Part shown: piece after piece, positions 1 through 7,298 of the stretch
Layout of the letters: the number at the start of each line of letters is the position of its first letter
How positions within the stretch are numbered: the first letter of the stretch is position 1
Source: Betaproteobacteria bacterium
GTDB taxonomy: Bacteria > Pseudomonadota > Gammaproteobacteria > Burkholderiales > Casimicrobiaceae
NCBI GenBank assembly: GCA_005888865.1
Contig: VBCL01000158.1
Span: forward strand, 1 to 10,766
Direction: 5' to 3'
DNA: 10,766 nucleotides
Notes under the pieces: generated by a model
The model's database searches: none
Told to the model about the DNA's origin: nothing
The model's input: the letters and a program-made list of their open reading frames with translations, nothing else
Position numbers and translations under genes: made by a program

Positions 1-429
1 CCGGCCAAGGACCCTCGCCCCACCTTTACAGTCGAGGTCAACGGATACAAGCTTCGCGCCATCATCGACTCGGGCGCGCAGGTGTCGGCGATTGACCTCA
101 CCGCGGCCGCGCGCGCCGGCATCACCCCGCAGACCCCAGGCGTAGTCCCAATTCAGGGGCTGCGGGGAGTCGGCGCGCATCGGGCCGCGAGCTGGATCGC
201 GCCCATCGACAGCTTCCTGATCGGCAACGAGACGATCAGGAACACCAGCATCGTTATTAGCGACCTGCGGGGCTCCACTCTTGCAGATTCGAATAACATG
301 CGGACTGCCGACTTTCTTCGGGAACAGCCCGAAATCCTTCTCGGCGCCGATTTCCTGCAGCCTCACAGGGTATTGATCGCGCTTAGCCAGCGGCGCCTCT
401 ATTTCACCTCTCCACGGGCTACGCCATGA
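1..429 (+). CDS. Retropepsin-like aspartic protease, 3' part of gene
   Basis: The reading frame is open at the left edge, so the start lies outside the window; 142 residues are visible. About 20 residues in is the catalytic motif IIDSGAQVSAI (active-site Asp in DSGA), preceded by a short beta-strand pair (TFTVEVNGYKLRA) typical of the clan AA retropepsin fold. Near the C-terminus is the second family signature, ILLGADFLQPHRVLIAL, the hydrophobic-Gly psi-loop motif followed by a closing strand (RRLYF). Bacterial proteins of this type often carry a signal peptide or TPR repeats before the protease domain; that part is not visible. The domain has a single Asp motif, so activity would need a dimer. 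The natural substrate is unknown. The stop is 70 nt before the next gene, which may or may not share a transcript. Confidence 0.85.
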   Translation, partial: PAKDPRPTFTVEVNGYKLRAIIDSGAQVSAIDLTAAARAGITPQTPGVVPIQGLRGVGAHRAASWIAPIDSFLIGNETIRNTSIVISDLRGSTLADSNNMRTADFLREQPEILLGADFLQPHRVLIALSQRRLYFTSPRATP

Positions 430-499
430 CGCTCTATCGACGCGGAACGCATGGCACGACAAGCCATTTGGCGGCTGCGTCACTATCGGACAACCGCTG

Positions 500-1621
500 A
501 TGCCTCCCACGCTTCCTGGACCCGGATCGCGCGCCGACCAGACGTTGTCATTGAACATGCGCCTGATTGCCCATCACGAGCTGCAAGGCTTCGGGGGGAT
601 CGGCGAAGGCATGGCGCTGCAGGCGACCCGCGACGGCCGCCGCATCCTGTGGCTCGCGCACGAATCCGCGCCCAAGAATTTCACCGGCGTGGACGTCACC
701 GATCCGCGTCAATCGCGCGTCGTCGTTCAGACCGAGCTGCCGCACGCCAAGGTGCGCTCGAATTCGCTCGACGTGGTCGGCGACGTGATGGCGGTCGCCT
801 ATCAGACGCAAATCACCGGATTGACCCCCGCCGGCTTCGACCTCTTCGACGTCGGCGTGCCGGAGCAGCCAAAGCTCATTGCCCACTTCGATGCGTCCGG
901 GTCGCATTCGCGCGGCGTGCACGCGTTGTGGTTCGTCGACGGCGAATTCGTGCACATGGCGAGCGGTGCCGCAGACTTTCAACCACGGCATCCCTTCGAC
1001 GACCAGTTCTATCGCATCGTCGACGTCCGCAACCCGTCGCGTCCAGCCGAGGTCGGCCGCTGGTGGTTGCCGGGCACGCGCGAAGGCGACGAGGGTCCGC
1101 CGCCGCGACGGCTCGACCCCAAGTTCGACGCCGGCTTTCGCGCGCACAACACCAATGTTTATCCGCAACGGCCCGATCGTGCCTACGTCGGCTACATCGA
1201 CGGCGGCGCGTTGGTTCTCGACATCGCCGACAAGGCTCACCCGAAGCTGGTCTGGATGCTCGATGCGCGCATGGAGAGCAATCCGGTTCCCATCAGCACG
1301 CTGCCGCCCGCGCCACACGCGACATTCGCTCGCCGCGGCGGCCGCTTCGGCGCGCACAACCTGCATGAAAATCTGCCTGTGCCGACGTCGTGGTCGTCGG
1401 ACCAGATCGTCATCGGCACCTTCTTCAACGCCGGGGTGCGCGCCTACGACATTGGCGATCCATTCCAGCCGCGGGAGGTCGCCTACTTCGTTCCCGGCGC
1501 GCCGGCGCGCTCGCCGGCCGGCTCGATCCAGCTGAACGATGTCTATGTCGACGAGCGGCGCATCGTCTACACGGTGGACCGCTACGCCGGCGGGCTCTAC
1601 ATTCTCGAGATGACGCTGTGA
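500..1621 (+). CDS. LVIVD-repeat beta-propeller protein
   Basis: A 373-residue protein built from repeats resembling the LVIVD family, each ending in a strand-turn pattern such as YRIVDVRNPSRPAEVGRWW (residues 171-189), GALVLDIADKAHPKLVWML (236-254) and GVRAYDIGDPFQPREVAYF (312-330); weaker copies sit near 61-81 and 112-131. Such repeats form beta-propellers. No catalytic residues are recognisable, and the biochemical role of the family is not known. No signal peptide is visible, so a cytoplasmic location is likely. The start is uncertain: ATG 500 has no good Shine-Dalgarno site, and an in-frame ATG at 557 (residue 20, MRLIAHHEL) is a reasonable alternative because the first 19 residues are Pro/Gly-rich and look non-conserved. 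Its stop overlaps the ATG of the GTPase gene, which implies co-translation. Confidence 0.85.
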   Translation: MPPTLPGPGSRADQTLSLNMRLIAHHELQGFGGIGEGMALQATRDGRRILWLAHESAPKNFTGVDVTDPRQSRVVVQTELPHAKVRSNSLDVVGDVMAVAYQTQITGLTPAGFDLFDVGVPEQPKLIAHFDASGSHSRGVHALWFVDGEFVHMASGAADFQPRHPFDDQFYRIVDVRNPSRPAEVGRWWLPGTREGDEGPPPRRLDPKFDAGFRAHNTNVYPQRPDRAYVGYIDGGALVLDIADKAHPKLVWMLDARMESNPVPISTLPPAPHATFARRGGRFGAHNLHENLPVPTSWSSDQIVIGTFFNAGVRAYDIGDPFQPREVAYFVPGAPARSPAGSIQLNDVYVDERRIVYTVDRYAGGLYILEMTL

Positions 1622-2745
1622 TGCCGGCCGCGACGCTGAGCTCGTCGACTGCGGTCGACCCGCTCGCTAGCCGGCTGCCGATCACGGTGATCACCGGATT
1701 CCTGGGCAGCGGCAAGACCACGCTTCTGAGGCGGTTGCTGCGCCACCCTGCAATGAATCGGGCAGCGGTGATCATCAATGAGTTCGGCGAAGTAGGAATC
1801 GATCACGAGCTCGTTGCCGCGTCGTCGGAGCAGACCACACTCTTGTCGAACGGGTGCCTGTGCTGCACGCTGCGCACCGATCTGCAGGAGTGCTTGCGCG
1901 ATCTGTTCGTCAAGCGGCGGGCCGGGGAAGTGATCGATTTCGATCGCGTTTTCGTCGAGACGAGCGGCCTCGCCGATCCGGTTCCGGTGCTGCACACCCT
2001 TCGGACCGACGGATTGATCGGCGCGCAGTACCGGCTGAACGGCGTCGTGACGCTCATCGACGCGGTCAACGGCACGGGGCACCTCGACGAGATGCCCGAG
2101 GCGGTGAAGCAAGCGGCAGTGGCCGATCGGCTGGTCATCACCAAGACCGACATCGCCGACGGCGATGCTGTCGACCGCCTCCGGGAGCGGCTTCAAGCGA
2201 TGAATCCGTTCGCGCTTGTCACGACCGCCATTGGTGGCGATCTCGATCCGGTGTGGCTCGCGAACATCGGTCCGGGGAGGATAAGCGCGAAACACGACGA
2301 GCTCGATCGCTGGCTCGGTCCTTTGTCGTCGGCGGGCGGCAGATCGGGCGATCCGACACGCCGACGAGAAGCTCTCGGAAGCCACGACACCGCGATCCAC
2401 TCTTTTTGCCTGTGGTTCGATGAACCGTTCACCTGGGATGGACTGAACGCGGCGCTCCAGGCGCTCAGTCAATTGCGCGGTCCGGACTTATTGCGCGTGA
2501 AAGGCATCGTCCACGTCGAAGGCGAGCGCCGTCCGGTCGTGCTGCAAGGCGCCCAGCACCTCTTTCATCCGCCCGTAACGCTCGAAGGCAGTGGCGGTGA
2601 TTCGCGTTCGCGGATCGTGTTCATCGTCCGTAACATCTCCCGCGAATCGATCGATGCATTGTTCAGTGCGGTACGGGCGCTCGGAACGGCGTCGGTACAT
2701 CGGCCTCTCGACAAACCACGCGAGGCGGGGAGTCATCATGCCTAA
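1621..2745 (+). CDS. CobW/P47K-family (G3E, COG0523) GTP-binding metallochaperone
   Basis: A 374-residue G3E GTPase. Visible motifs are Walker A GFLGSGKTT (26-34), the metal-binding CxCC signature in NGCLCCTL (C79, C81, C82), the Walker B-like ETSG (113-116) and the guanine-specificity motif TKTD (174-177). A CobW C-terminal domain follows (about 258-365, with LLRVKGIVHV and VVLQGAQHLFHPP). Family members use GTP hydrolysis to deliver Zn, Co or other metals to client metalloenzymes. The client is not evident here, and no zinc-box or riboswitch is seen upstream. The ATG was chosen over longer in-frame starts because it overlaps the preceding stop (TGATG) and places the conserved N-terminal strand (PITVITG) 20 residues in, which is normal for the family. 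The 3' end overlaps the next gene by 8 nt. Confidence 0.93.
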   Translation: MPAATLSSSTAVDPLASRLPITVITGFLGSGKTTLLRRLLRHPAMNRAAVIINEFGEVGIDHELVAASSEQTTLLSNGCLCCTLRTDLQECLRDLFVKRRAGEVIDFDRVFVETSGLADPVPVLHTLRTDGLIGAQYRLNGVVTLIDAVNGTGHLDEMPEAVKQAAVADRLVITKTDIADGDAVDRLRERLQAMNPFALVTTAIGGDLDPVWLANIGPGRISAKHDELDRWLGPLSSAGGRSGDPTRRREALGSHDTAIHSFCLWFDEPFTWDGLNAALQALSQLRGPDLLRVKGIVHVEGERRPVVLQGAQHLFHPPVTLEGSGGDSRSRIVFIVRNISRESIDALFSAVRALGTASVHRPLDKPREAGSHHA

Positions 2746-3628
2746 ACGCGACACGATCGGCGTCATCGGTCTCGGGATCATGGGCTCGGCGATGGCCGGC
2801 AATATCGTCGCCGACGGATTCGACGTACTCGGCTACGACGTGCTGCCTCGACGGCGAACGTCGCTCGAAAAATCGGGCGGCCGCGCGGCACGAAGCGCGA
2901 AGGAGGTCGCAAAAGGTGCCTCGATCGTGATCACTTCGCTCCCCAGCGCGCAGGCGCTCGCCGACGTTGCCGCAGAGCTCGCGAGCGCCGGTGTTCGCGG
3001 CCGGGTCGTCGTCGAGACGAGCACGCTGCCGATCGCGGTCAAGGAAGAAGCGCGCGTCGCGCTCGCCAAACGTGGCGTAACGCTGCTCGACTGCCCGCTG
3101 AGCGGCACCGGCGCGCAGGCCAAGGTCCGTGATCTCGTTGTCTATGCGAGCGGCGATCGCGGCGCCTATCGGCGTTGCACGCCGGCCCTGGAGGCGTTCG
3201 CGCGCGCTCACTATTTTCTCGGACCCTTCGGTGCGGGGTCGAAGATGAAGTTCGTCGCGAACCTAATGGTGGCGATCCACAATGTTTCCACCGCGGAAGC
3301 GATGGTGCTCGGCCGCAAGGCCGGTCTCGATCCGGCGACGATGGTGAAGGTCCTGAGCGACGGCGCAGGTTCCTCGCGCATGCTGCAGGTGCGCGGGCCG
3401 ATGATGGTCGAAGGCGATTACTCGGCCGCGGCGATGAAGGTGGGCGTGTGGCAAAAGGACATGAAGATCATCAGCGAGTTCGCACGCGAGCTCGACTGCC
3501 CGACGCCGCTCTTCGCCGCCACGACGCCCATTTACAACGCCGCCATGGCGCTCGGCTTCGCGGAAAGCGACACGGCCTGTGTTTGCGCGGTTCTCGAGCG
3601 CTGGGCGGAGCCCGGCAAGCCTAGATGA
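2738..3628 (+). CDS. NAD(P)-dependent oxidoreductase, 3-hydroxyisobutyrate dehydrogenase family
   Basis: A 296-residue beta-hydroxyacid dehydrogenase, the usual family length. The N-terminal Rossmann motif is IGVIGLGIMGSAMA (7-20). The substrate-binding signature is LDCPLSGTGAQA (117-128), a variant of the DxPVSGG motif. The catalytic-lysine motif GAGSKMKFVAN (165-175) places the catalytic Lys at 171, and the downstream KDMKII (240-245) is typical. The family oxidises 3-hydroxy acids such as 3-hydroxyisobutyrate, tartronate semialdehyde or gamma-hydroxybutyrate; the exact substrate cannot be assigned. The start is supported by a GGGGAG ribosome binding site at 2727-2732, 5 nt before the ATG, lying inside the end of the GTPase gene. 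It is the last gene of the plus-strand operon; a terminator-like hairpin follows about 70 nt on. Confidence 0.92.
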   Translation: MPKRDTIGVIGLGIMGSAMAGNIVADGFDVLGYDVLPRRRTSLEKSGGRAARSAKEVAKGASIVITSLPSAQALADVAAELASAGVRGRVVVETSTLPIAVKEEARVALAKRGVTLLDCPLSGTGAQAKVRDLVVYASGDRGAYRRCTPALEAFARAHYFLGPFGAGSKMKFVANLMVAIHNVSTAEAMVLGRKAGLDPATMVKVLSDGAGSSRMLQVRGPMMVEGDYSAAAMKVGVWQKDMKIISEFARELDCPTPLFAATTPIYNAAMALGFAESDTACVCAVLERWAEPGKPR

Positions 3629-3695
3629 CGTCGATCCGCCCCGCCCAAGCCGGTGACGGTCGCGGGCGAGAAGCGCTCCTGCGTCCGGATCAGCC

Positions 3696-3726
3696 AATAA
3701 AAAGGCCGGGCGACTTGCCCGGCCTT
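3696..3726 (-). terminator. Intrinsic terminator between convergent genes
   Basis: A perfect 10-bp G+C-rich stem, AAGGCCGGGC at 3702-3711 and GCCCGGCCTT at 3717-3726, with a 5-nt loop GACTT. Read on the minus strand it is followed by TTTTTATT, so it best serves the BNR-repeat gene ending at 3761. On the plus strand the run after the stem is only TTCCGC, although the A-rich left flank and TT end may give weak bidirectional activity for the operon ending at 3628. Confidence 0.8.
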
Positions 3727-3760
3727 CCGCGAATCCGCGTGAAACTGTCGCCAGTGCGGG

Positions 3761-5620
3761 TTACTGCAACGTCCCCGACGCGGTGACAACATCTTCCTGA
3801 TTGATCTGAGTCGGCACGAACTCGAAGCCGTAGAACCAGACGACCGTCTGCTTGTTGTTGGTGTCGGTCCACAACGCATGGAAGACGTTGTCGGAGCCCA
3901 CGGCGAGACCGGTGTAATCGCCGATGAAACCGCCGCCGAACCCATTGCGCGTGTTGATCGGGTGTGTGCTTACTTTCTGCACGCTGCCCGAACCGATGTT
4001 AGTCACGAAGTAGTCCAACCGCGCATTGTGGATATAGGGACCCAGCGTCGTGCAGTTGATCCGACCTTCCGGCGGCGGCGGAGAACCGGCGCAGGTCTGC
4101 CAGGGCGAGACGACGTCGGCACCGTAAGCCGACATGTAGACGACGCCTGACGGCGAAATCGCGATGCCCGGCCATTGCGTGTCGACGCGACGCGCGGTCG
4201 ACGGCGCGGCGAGCGTGCTGCCATCGGGCTGAGTGACGGGATACCCGATCGCCGTTCGAGTCGATGCATCAAGCGCCGGGAAGATCGGCACTGGCGTCGT
4301 CCACGTCGAGCCGCCATCGGTGGATTTGCTGTAGACGGTCGTCATGTGGCAACCGGTATTCGTGCGGGTCGGGCACAGGTCGCCGTTGCTGTCTTTGAGG
4401 AGCGTCGTCCAGCCAACATACAGATCGCCGTTCGGCGCGACTGCGCCGGCGGGATAGCTGTCGTTGCGGAAGGCGGTGTTGGCGAGTGGGATGACCGTTT
4501 GGATGTCGGCGATCTTCACGGGTTGGCCGAATGTCACGCCGCCATCGGTCGACTTGACGATGTAAGTGCTTGCCAGCGAGGCGAGCCGCGTCGAACCATA
4601 GAAGATGACGTAGACCGTTCCGTCGGCGCCAACGATCGGACGAGAGCCCTGATCGTAGAGGACGTTGCCTCCGATGATCTTTGGTGCGCTAAACGTCTGG
4701 CCGCCATCGGTCGAATAGACGAAGAAGATCGGGGACTGGACGTAGTTGCCGTTATGGGCATTGAAGACGAAGCGCGTCCAGCTCACATAGACCCGGTCCT
4801 TGAACGGGCTTGCGAGGTTCGCGTCCGCCGCGATCCACTCCTTGTCGTTGAGGGTCGACGGCGCCGTGGTCGGATTGATGAACGTCGGCGGTCCCCAGGT
4901 GAGCTTCCCTGCGTTGTCGAACGTGCCCTTGTTCACGGCGACGGTATTGGGCGCTGCGATGCGGTCGAACCCCAGACCGGCGTAGAAGACGTTCCCCTGG
5001 CTGTCGAACGTAACCGAAGGATCGCCGCCGGCATCGTACTGGCCGCCGGTCAATCGGTTGATGCCGGGGATGAGCGTTCCCGGATGTGCGGGATCGGTGC
5101 TCGCGCAGCACCAGGTCTGGCCGCCGTTGTTGGAGAAATAGGTTCCGGAGGAAGCTTCGCCCAGTGCGCTGCACGGCGTGCTACCGACGGTGCACGTCCA
5201 CGTGCGCGTCACATAATCGTTCGCGGCCGCGACGATTCGGTTGGGATTGTTCGGATCGACGGCGATGGCTGTTTCATTCTGCGGCGCTCCGGCCGTGTCC
5301 TGATTGACCGTGACCGCTGGCGGCAGAACGACGTCGCCGTCTAGGGGGCTGCTTAGTACGAACGTGGGCGTGATGGGCGCCGTGGGGTTCAGGTTCGGCG
5401 CGTCCGGCCGGGCCTCTTCCTCGATGATGGCCGAAAAGCGTATCTGCAATCCGGCGGTGCCGTTCAGTGAGGCGACTTTGCCGGCCAGCGTGCTGATGTC
5501 GTAGGTCGTCGACGCGGATTTGCCTTGCGCGAGCGCGGGCGAGACGGCCGAGGCTGGCAGCAAGGCAACGATCAGGGAAGCGATCGCCGTGGCGAACGCC
5601 GGTACGGTGCGAACTTTCAT
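3761..5620 (-). CDS. Secreted BNR/Asp-box repeat (sialidase-fold) protein
   Basis: A 619-residue exported protein. The N-terminus has basic residues, a hydrophobic stretch (about 8-26) and a probable signal peptidase I site after SPALA (residue 31). Four Asp-box motifs are visible: SNNGGQTW (163-170), STDGGQTF (303-310), STDGGVTF (357-364) and STDGGSTW (433-440), spread as expected of a sialidase-like beta-propeller. Eight cysteines in the mature part fit an extracytoplasmic protein with disulfides. A true sialidase would show an RIP motif and an arginine triad, which I do not recognise, so glycosidase activity is not claimed; many such proteins have no known function. The start at 5620 is chosen because GGAGG (5626-5630) lies 5 nt upstream; a GTG four codons earlier overlaps that site and is unlikely. 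The gene stands alone between a terminator and decayed sequence. Confidence 0.85.
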   Translation of the reverse strand: MKVRTVPAFATAIASLIVALLPASAVSPALAQGKSASTTYDISTLAGKVASLNGTAGLQIRFSAIIEEEARPDAPNLNPTAPITPTFVLSSPLDGDVVLPPAVTVNQDTAGAPQNETAIAVDPNNPNRIVAAANDYVTRTWTCTVGSTPCSALGEASSGTYFSNNGGQTWCCASTDPAHPGTLIPGINRLTGGQYDAGGDPSVTFDSQGNVFYAGLGFDRIAAPNTVAVNKGTFDNAGKLTWGPPTFINPTTAPSTLNDKEWIAADANLASPFKDRVYVSWTRFVFNAHNGNYVQSPIFFVYSTDGGQTFSAPKIIGGNVLYDQGSRPIVGADGTVYVIFYGSTRLASLASTYIVKSTDGGVTFGQPVKIADIQTVIPLANTAFRNDSYPAGAVAPNGDLYVGWTTLLKDSNGDLCPTRTNTGCHMTTVYSKSTDGGSTWTTPVPIFPALDASTRTAIGYPVTQPDGSTLAAPSTARRVDTQWPGIAISPSGVVYMSAYGADVVSPWQTCAGSPPPPEGRINCTTLGPYIHNARLDYFVTNIGSGSVQKVSTHPINTRNGFGGGFIGDYTGLAVGSDNVFHALWTDTNNKQTVVWFYGFEFVPTQINQEDVVTASGTLQ

Positions 5621-5628
5621 GTGATCCT

Positions 5629-5643
5629 CCACTGGTTCAGTGG
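5629..5643 (-). promoter_or_regulatory. Short hairpin overlapping the ribosome binding site of the BNR gene
   Basis: CCACTG and CAGTGG form a perfect 6-bp stem with a 3-nt loop in the leader. On the minus strand the final GG of the stem is also the start of the GGAGG site 5 nt before the ATG, so the hairpin could partly occlude ribosome binding. The stem is short and may be chance. Confidence 0.3.
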
Positions 5644-5665
5644 TTGTTAGAGCGAGGCCGGCCTT

Positions 5666-5695
5666 GTTATACCGGACGCTACGGGTTAATGACCG
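5666..5695 (-). promoter_or_regulatory. Candidate sigma70-type promoter for the BNR gene (proximal)
   Basis: On the minus strand TATAAC (5666-5671) matches the -10 consensus at 5 of 6 positions. Eighteen bases upstream is CGGTCA (5690-5695), only 3 of 6 for a -35 box. It lies about 46 nt before the start codon. The weak -35 keeps confidence low. Confidence 0.3.
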
Positions 5696-5743
5696 GGACT
5701 TCCGTCGGCAGGAGTAAGCCGTTGGCGGTTTGGTCCGGGCGCT

Positions 5744-5771
5744 AGTTTAACAAGGTGGCGCCGACGGTCAA
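5744..5771 (-). promoter_or_regulatory. Candidate sigma70-type promoter for the BNR gene (distal)
   Basis: On the minus strand TTGACC (5766-5771, 5 of 6 to the -35 consensus) is followed after 16 nt by TAAACT (5744-5749, 4 of 6 to the -10 consensus). It would give a leader of roughly 115-120 nt. It sits just downstream of the decayed dehydrogenase fragment, so the promoter region may have been formed or exposed by the rearrangement that left that fragment. Confidence 0.3.
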
Positions 5772-5812
5772 TTCAATTTCCGCCTCCGGTGATCGCGGCT
5801 CTGTGGAACGTT

Positions 5813-5893
5813 TCACAGGCCCGCGCGGTTCTTCCCCTTCACGTCCCGCTTGACCACGTTGATCGGCCATTCGCCCATCAGCACCCGGCGGAT
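5813..5893 (-). pseudogene. C-terminal remnant of a D-2-hydroxyacid dehydrogenase gene
   Basis: Read on the minus strand these 27 codons, stop included, begin IRRVLMGEWPINVVKRDVKG and end KNRAGL followed by TGA. This matches the last 26 residues of the dehydrogenase pseudogene at 6315-7269 (beginning VRRVLMGEWPLNVVNR, ending SRAGL) at 20 of 26 positions. The six differences are mostly conservative and many codons differ only at the third base, so the copy diverged as a functional protein before it was truncated; it is not a recent duplication. An in-frame TAG lies two codons upstream (5897-5899). In another frame, just upstream, the residues ERAALVAN loosely resemble EQALVGL of the intact paralogue, hinting at a frameshifted extension. 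No catalytic part remains. Confidence 0.8.
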
Positions 5894-5935
5894 TTGCTAC
5901 GAGCGCCGCTCGTTCATGTGCCGACGCGCGAGTCC

Positions 5936-6067
5936 TTAGTCGGGCCAATCCGGGGTGGGCTCGCCACGGGCCACGTGCATAAGCGCCGCGAGAAGAATGC
6001 CGGCGAGACCGCCCGCGCAGAAGGCCACGACGACAACCGTGCCCAAGACCCAGAAGCTGCCCCCCAT
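5936..6067 (-). CDS. Small single-pass membrane protein, 43 residues
   Basis: The predicted peptide starts MGGSFWVLGTVVVVAF, has one strongly hydrophobic segment (about residues 5-31, Gly/Ala-rich in its second half) and ends in a short charged, proline-containing tail (RGEPTPDWPD). A GGGAGGG ribosome binding site at 6076-6082 lies 8 nt before the ATG, which is the main reason to believe the gene and to prefer this start over an in-frame ATG 53 codons upstream whose extra sequence looks non-coding. The general layout (one helix with an AGGLAGILLAALM-like core and a short cytoplasmic tail) resembles very short DUF3789-type proteins, but this is a loose resemblance and no function can be assigned. 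It sits between the broken dehydrogenase and the dehydrogenase remnant, on the same strand. Confidence 0.55.
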   Translation of the reverse strand: MGGSFWVLGTVVVVAFCAGGLAGILLAALMHVARGEPTPDWPD

Positions 6068-6300
6068 GCGCCACGCCCTCCCGACACTTCCCGCGTCATC
6101 TCGCCCGTCAGCCTCGGCGACCTGGAGCCGAATCCACGACGAGGCTGTTCTTATCAATACGTACATATGCAAAACCAGTGCCTGACGCGCAACGATACCT
6201 AAGTCGATGATCTTGCTTACTGTCATCCAAAGTGATGGCGACGGGGTGGAAAGAAATCCGACACTTCCCCGGGCTTGATGGACAACGGGTATCTCTCCCT

Positions 6301-6326
6301 GCCGGGCCTCGGGCTCAGAGCCCGGC
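6301..6326 (-). terminator. Nested hairpin at the end of the right-arm operon
   Basis: GCCGGGC (6301-6307) pairs with GCCCGGC (6320-6326), and inside it GGGCT pairs with AGCCC around a CAG loop that contains the stop codon of the dehydrogenase pseudogene. No T-run follows on the minus strand, so intrinsic termination is doubtful; it could instead stabilise the 3' end of the transcript or be a chance G+C-rich palindrome. Confidence 0.25.
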
Positions 6327-7269
6327 GCGACTCCGGCCTTTCACCGCTCGATTGACCACGTTCAATGGCCACTCTCCCATCAGGACTCGGCGAACCTCGG
6401 CGGGCGCTCCGGCTTGAAGTCCGACCAGCGCCTGTTCGCTGTACCAGGCGACGTGAGGCGTGACGATGACGTTCTCCCGCCCGCGCAGCGGGTGAGGATC
6501 GGGAAGCGGCTCGGGGTCGATCGTGTCGAGCGCACACCCGGCGATCTTCCTGGCGTCGAGTGCCCGAACGAGCGCATCGGTGTCGATGACGGGACCGCGC
6601 GAACAATTGATGACGAACGCCGTCGGTTTCATGCGCGACAAGGCTTCGTCGCCGATCATCTTCCGGGTCTCGGGCGTAAGCGGAGGATGCAGAGACAAGA
6701 AGTCCGCCCGGGCTAACAGATCCACGAATTCAGTCTTCTTGCCGGGAACGTCGTCGCGTCCCTCCTCGACGAAGGGATCGGCAAAGAGAATGCGCATGCC
6801 GAAGGCCGCCGCGCGCCGCGCCACCTGCCGGGCGATGTTGCCAAAGCCGACCAGGCCGAGCGTCCTGCCCGACAGCCGGAACATGGGCTTTCCCGGAGGA
6901 ACCTCCCACCGGCCGCCGCGAACGAGCCGATCGTAGACGGCAACCTTGCGAGCGCAGGCGAGGACCAGAGGTCGGGTTGTTGGTGACGATGATGCCCGCC
7001 TGCGTGGCGGCGTCGAGATCGATGGTGTCCACGCCGATGCCGTAACGGGCGATGATCCTGCACTTGGGCATCTGCGCCATCGCCTCTGCCGTGATCGGCC
7101 CGGCGTAGGTATTGAGCAGCGCGTCGCAGTCCGCGGCCTGCGGCAGAAACTCCTCCGGCTTTTTCGTCTGCAGAGGCACGAGGTCGGCCAGATCGCCCAG
7201 GGTCTTCTTCTCCACATCCAGGGAACCCCAGACGTAGTCGGTCACGACCACTTTCGCTTTATCCGCCAT
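6315..7269 (-). pseudogene. D-2-hydroxyacid dehydrogenase, frameshifted
   Basis: The start ATG (7269) has GGGAG 5 nt upstream. The first frame runs about 100 residues (MADKAKVVVTDYVWGSL to AGIIVTNNPT) and then loses register at about 6966-6972. Family sequence resumes in another frame at LVLACARKVAVYDRL and runs 217 codons to the stop. Between NNP and LVLACARK family members normally carry about 13 residues (the E-V-x-x-H-A hinge segment); here only about 4 nt remain, so roughly 35 nt appear deleted. The rest is intact: Rossmann motif LGLVGFGNIARQVA, an acidic residue after strand 2 (FADPF, suggesting NAD), catalytic Arg in NCSRGPVID, Glu in DTIDPEPLP and His in TPHVAWYSE. The intact ancestor would have reduced or oxidised a 2-keto/2-hydroxy acid. 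It lies 29 nt after the binding-protein gene, as last gene of the operon. A sequencing or assembly error is possible. Confidence 0.85.
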
Positions 7270-7298
7270 GCTGACTCCCGGTCGGGCCGAAAGGTCCT

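Noticed and set aside
451..1368. Plus-strand open frame overlapping the LVIVD gene
   Set aside because: Product is almost all Arg, Ala and Ser, with no domain; the overlapping frame contains regular LVIVD repeats.
4175..5344. Long plus-strand open frame opposite the BNR-repeat gene
   Set aside because: Low-complexity, Arg/Asp/Gly-rich product with no recognisable motifs; it is the antisense shadow of a gene with signal peptide, Asp boxes and ribosome site.
6150..6180. AT-rich patch as promoter for the small membrane protein
   Set aside because: The patch stands out from the G+C-rich surroundings but no -35/-10 pair matches better than 3 of 6 at each box.
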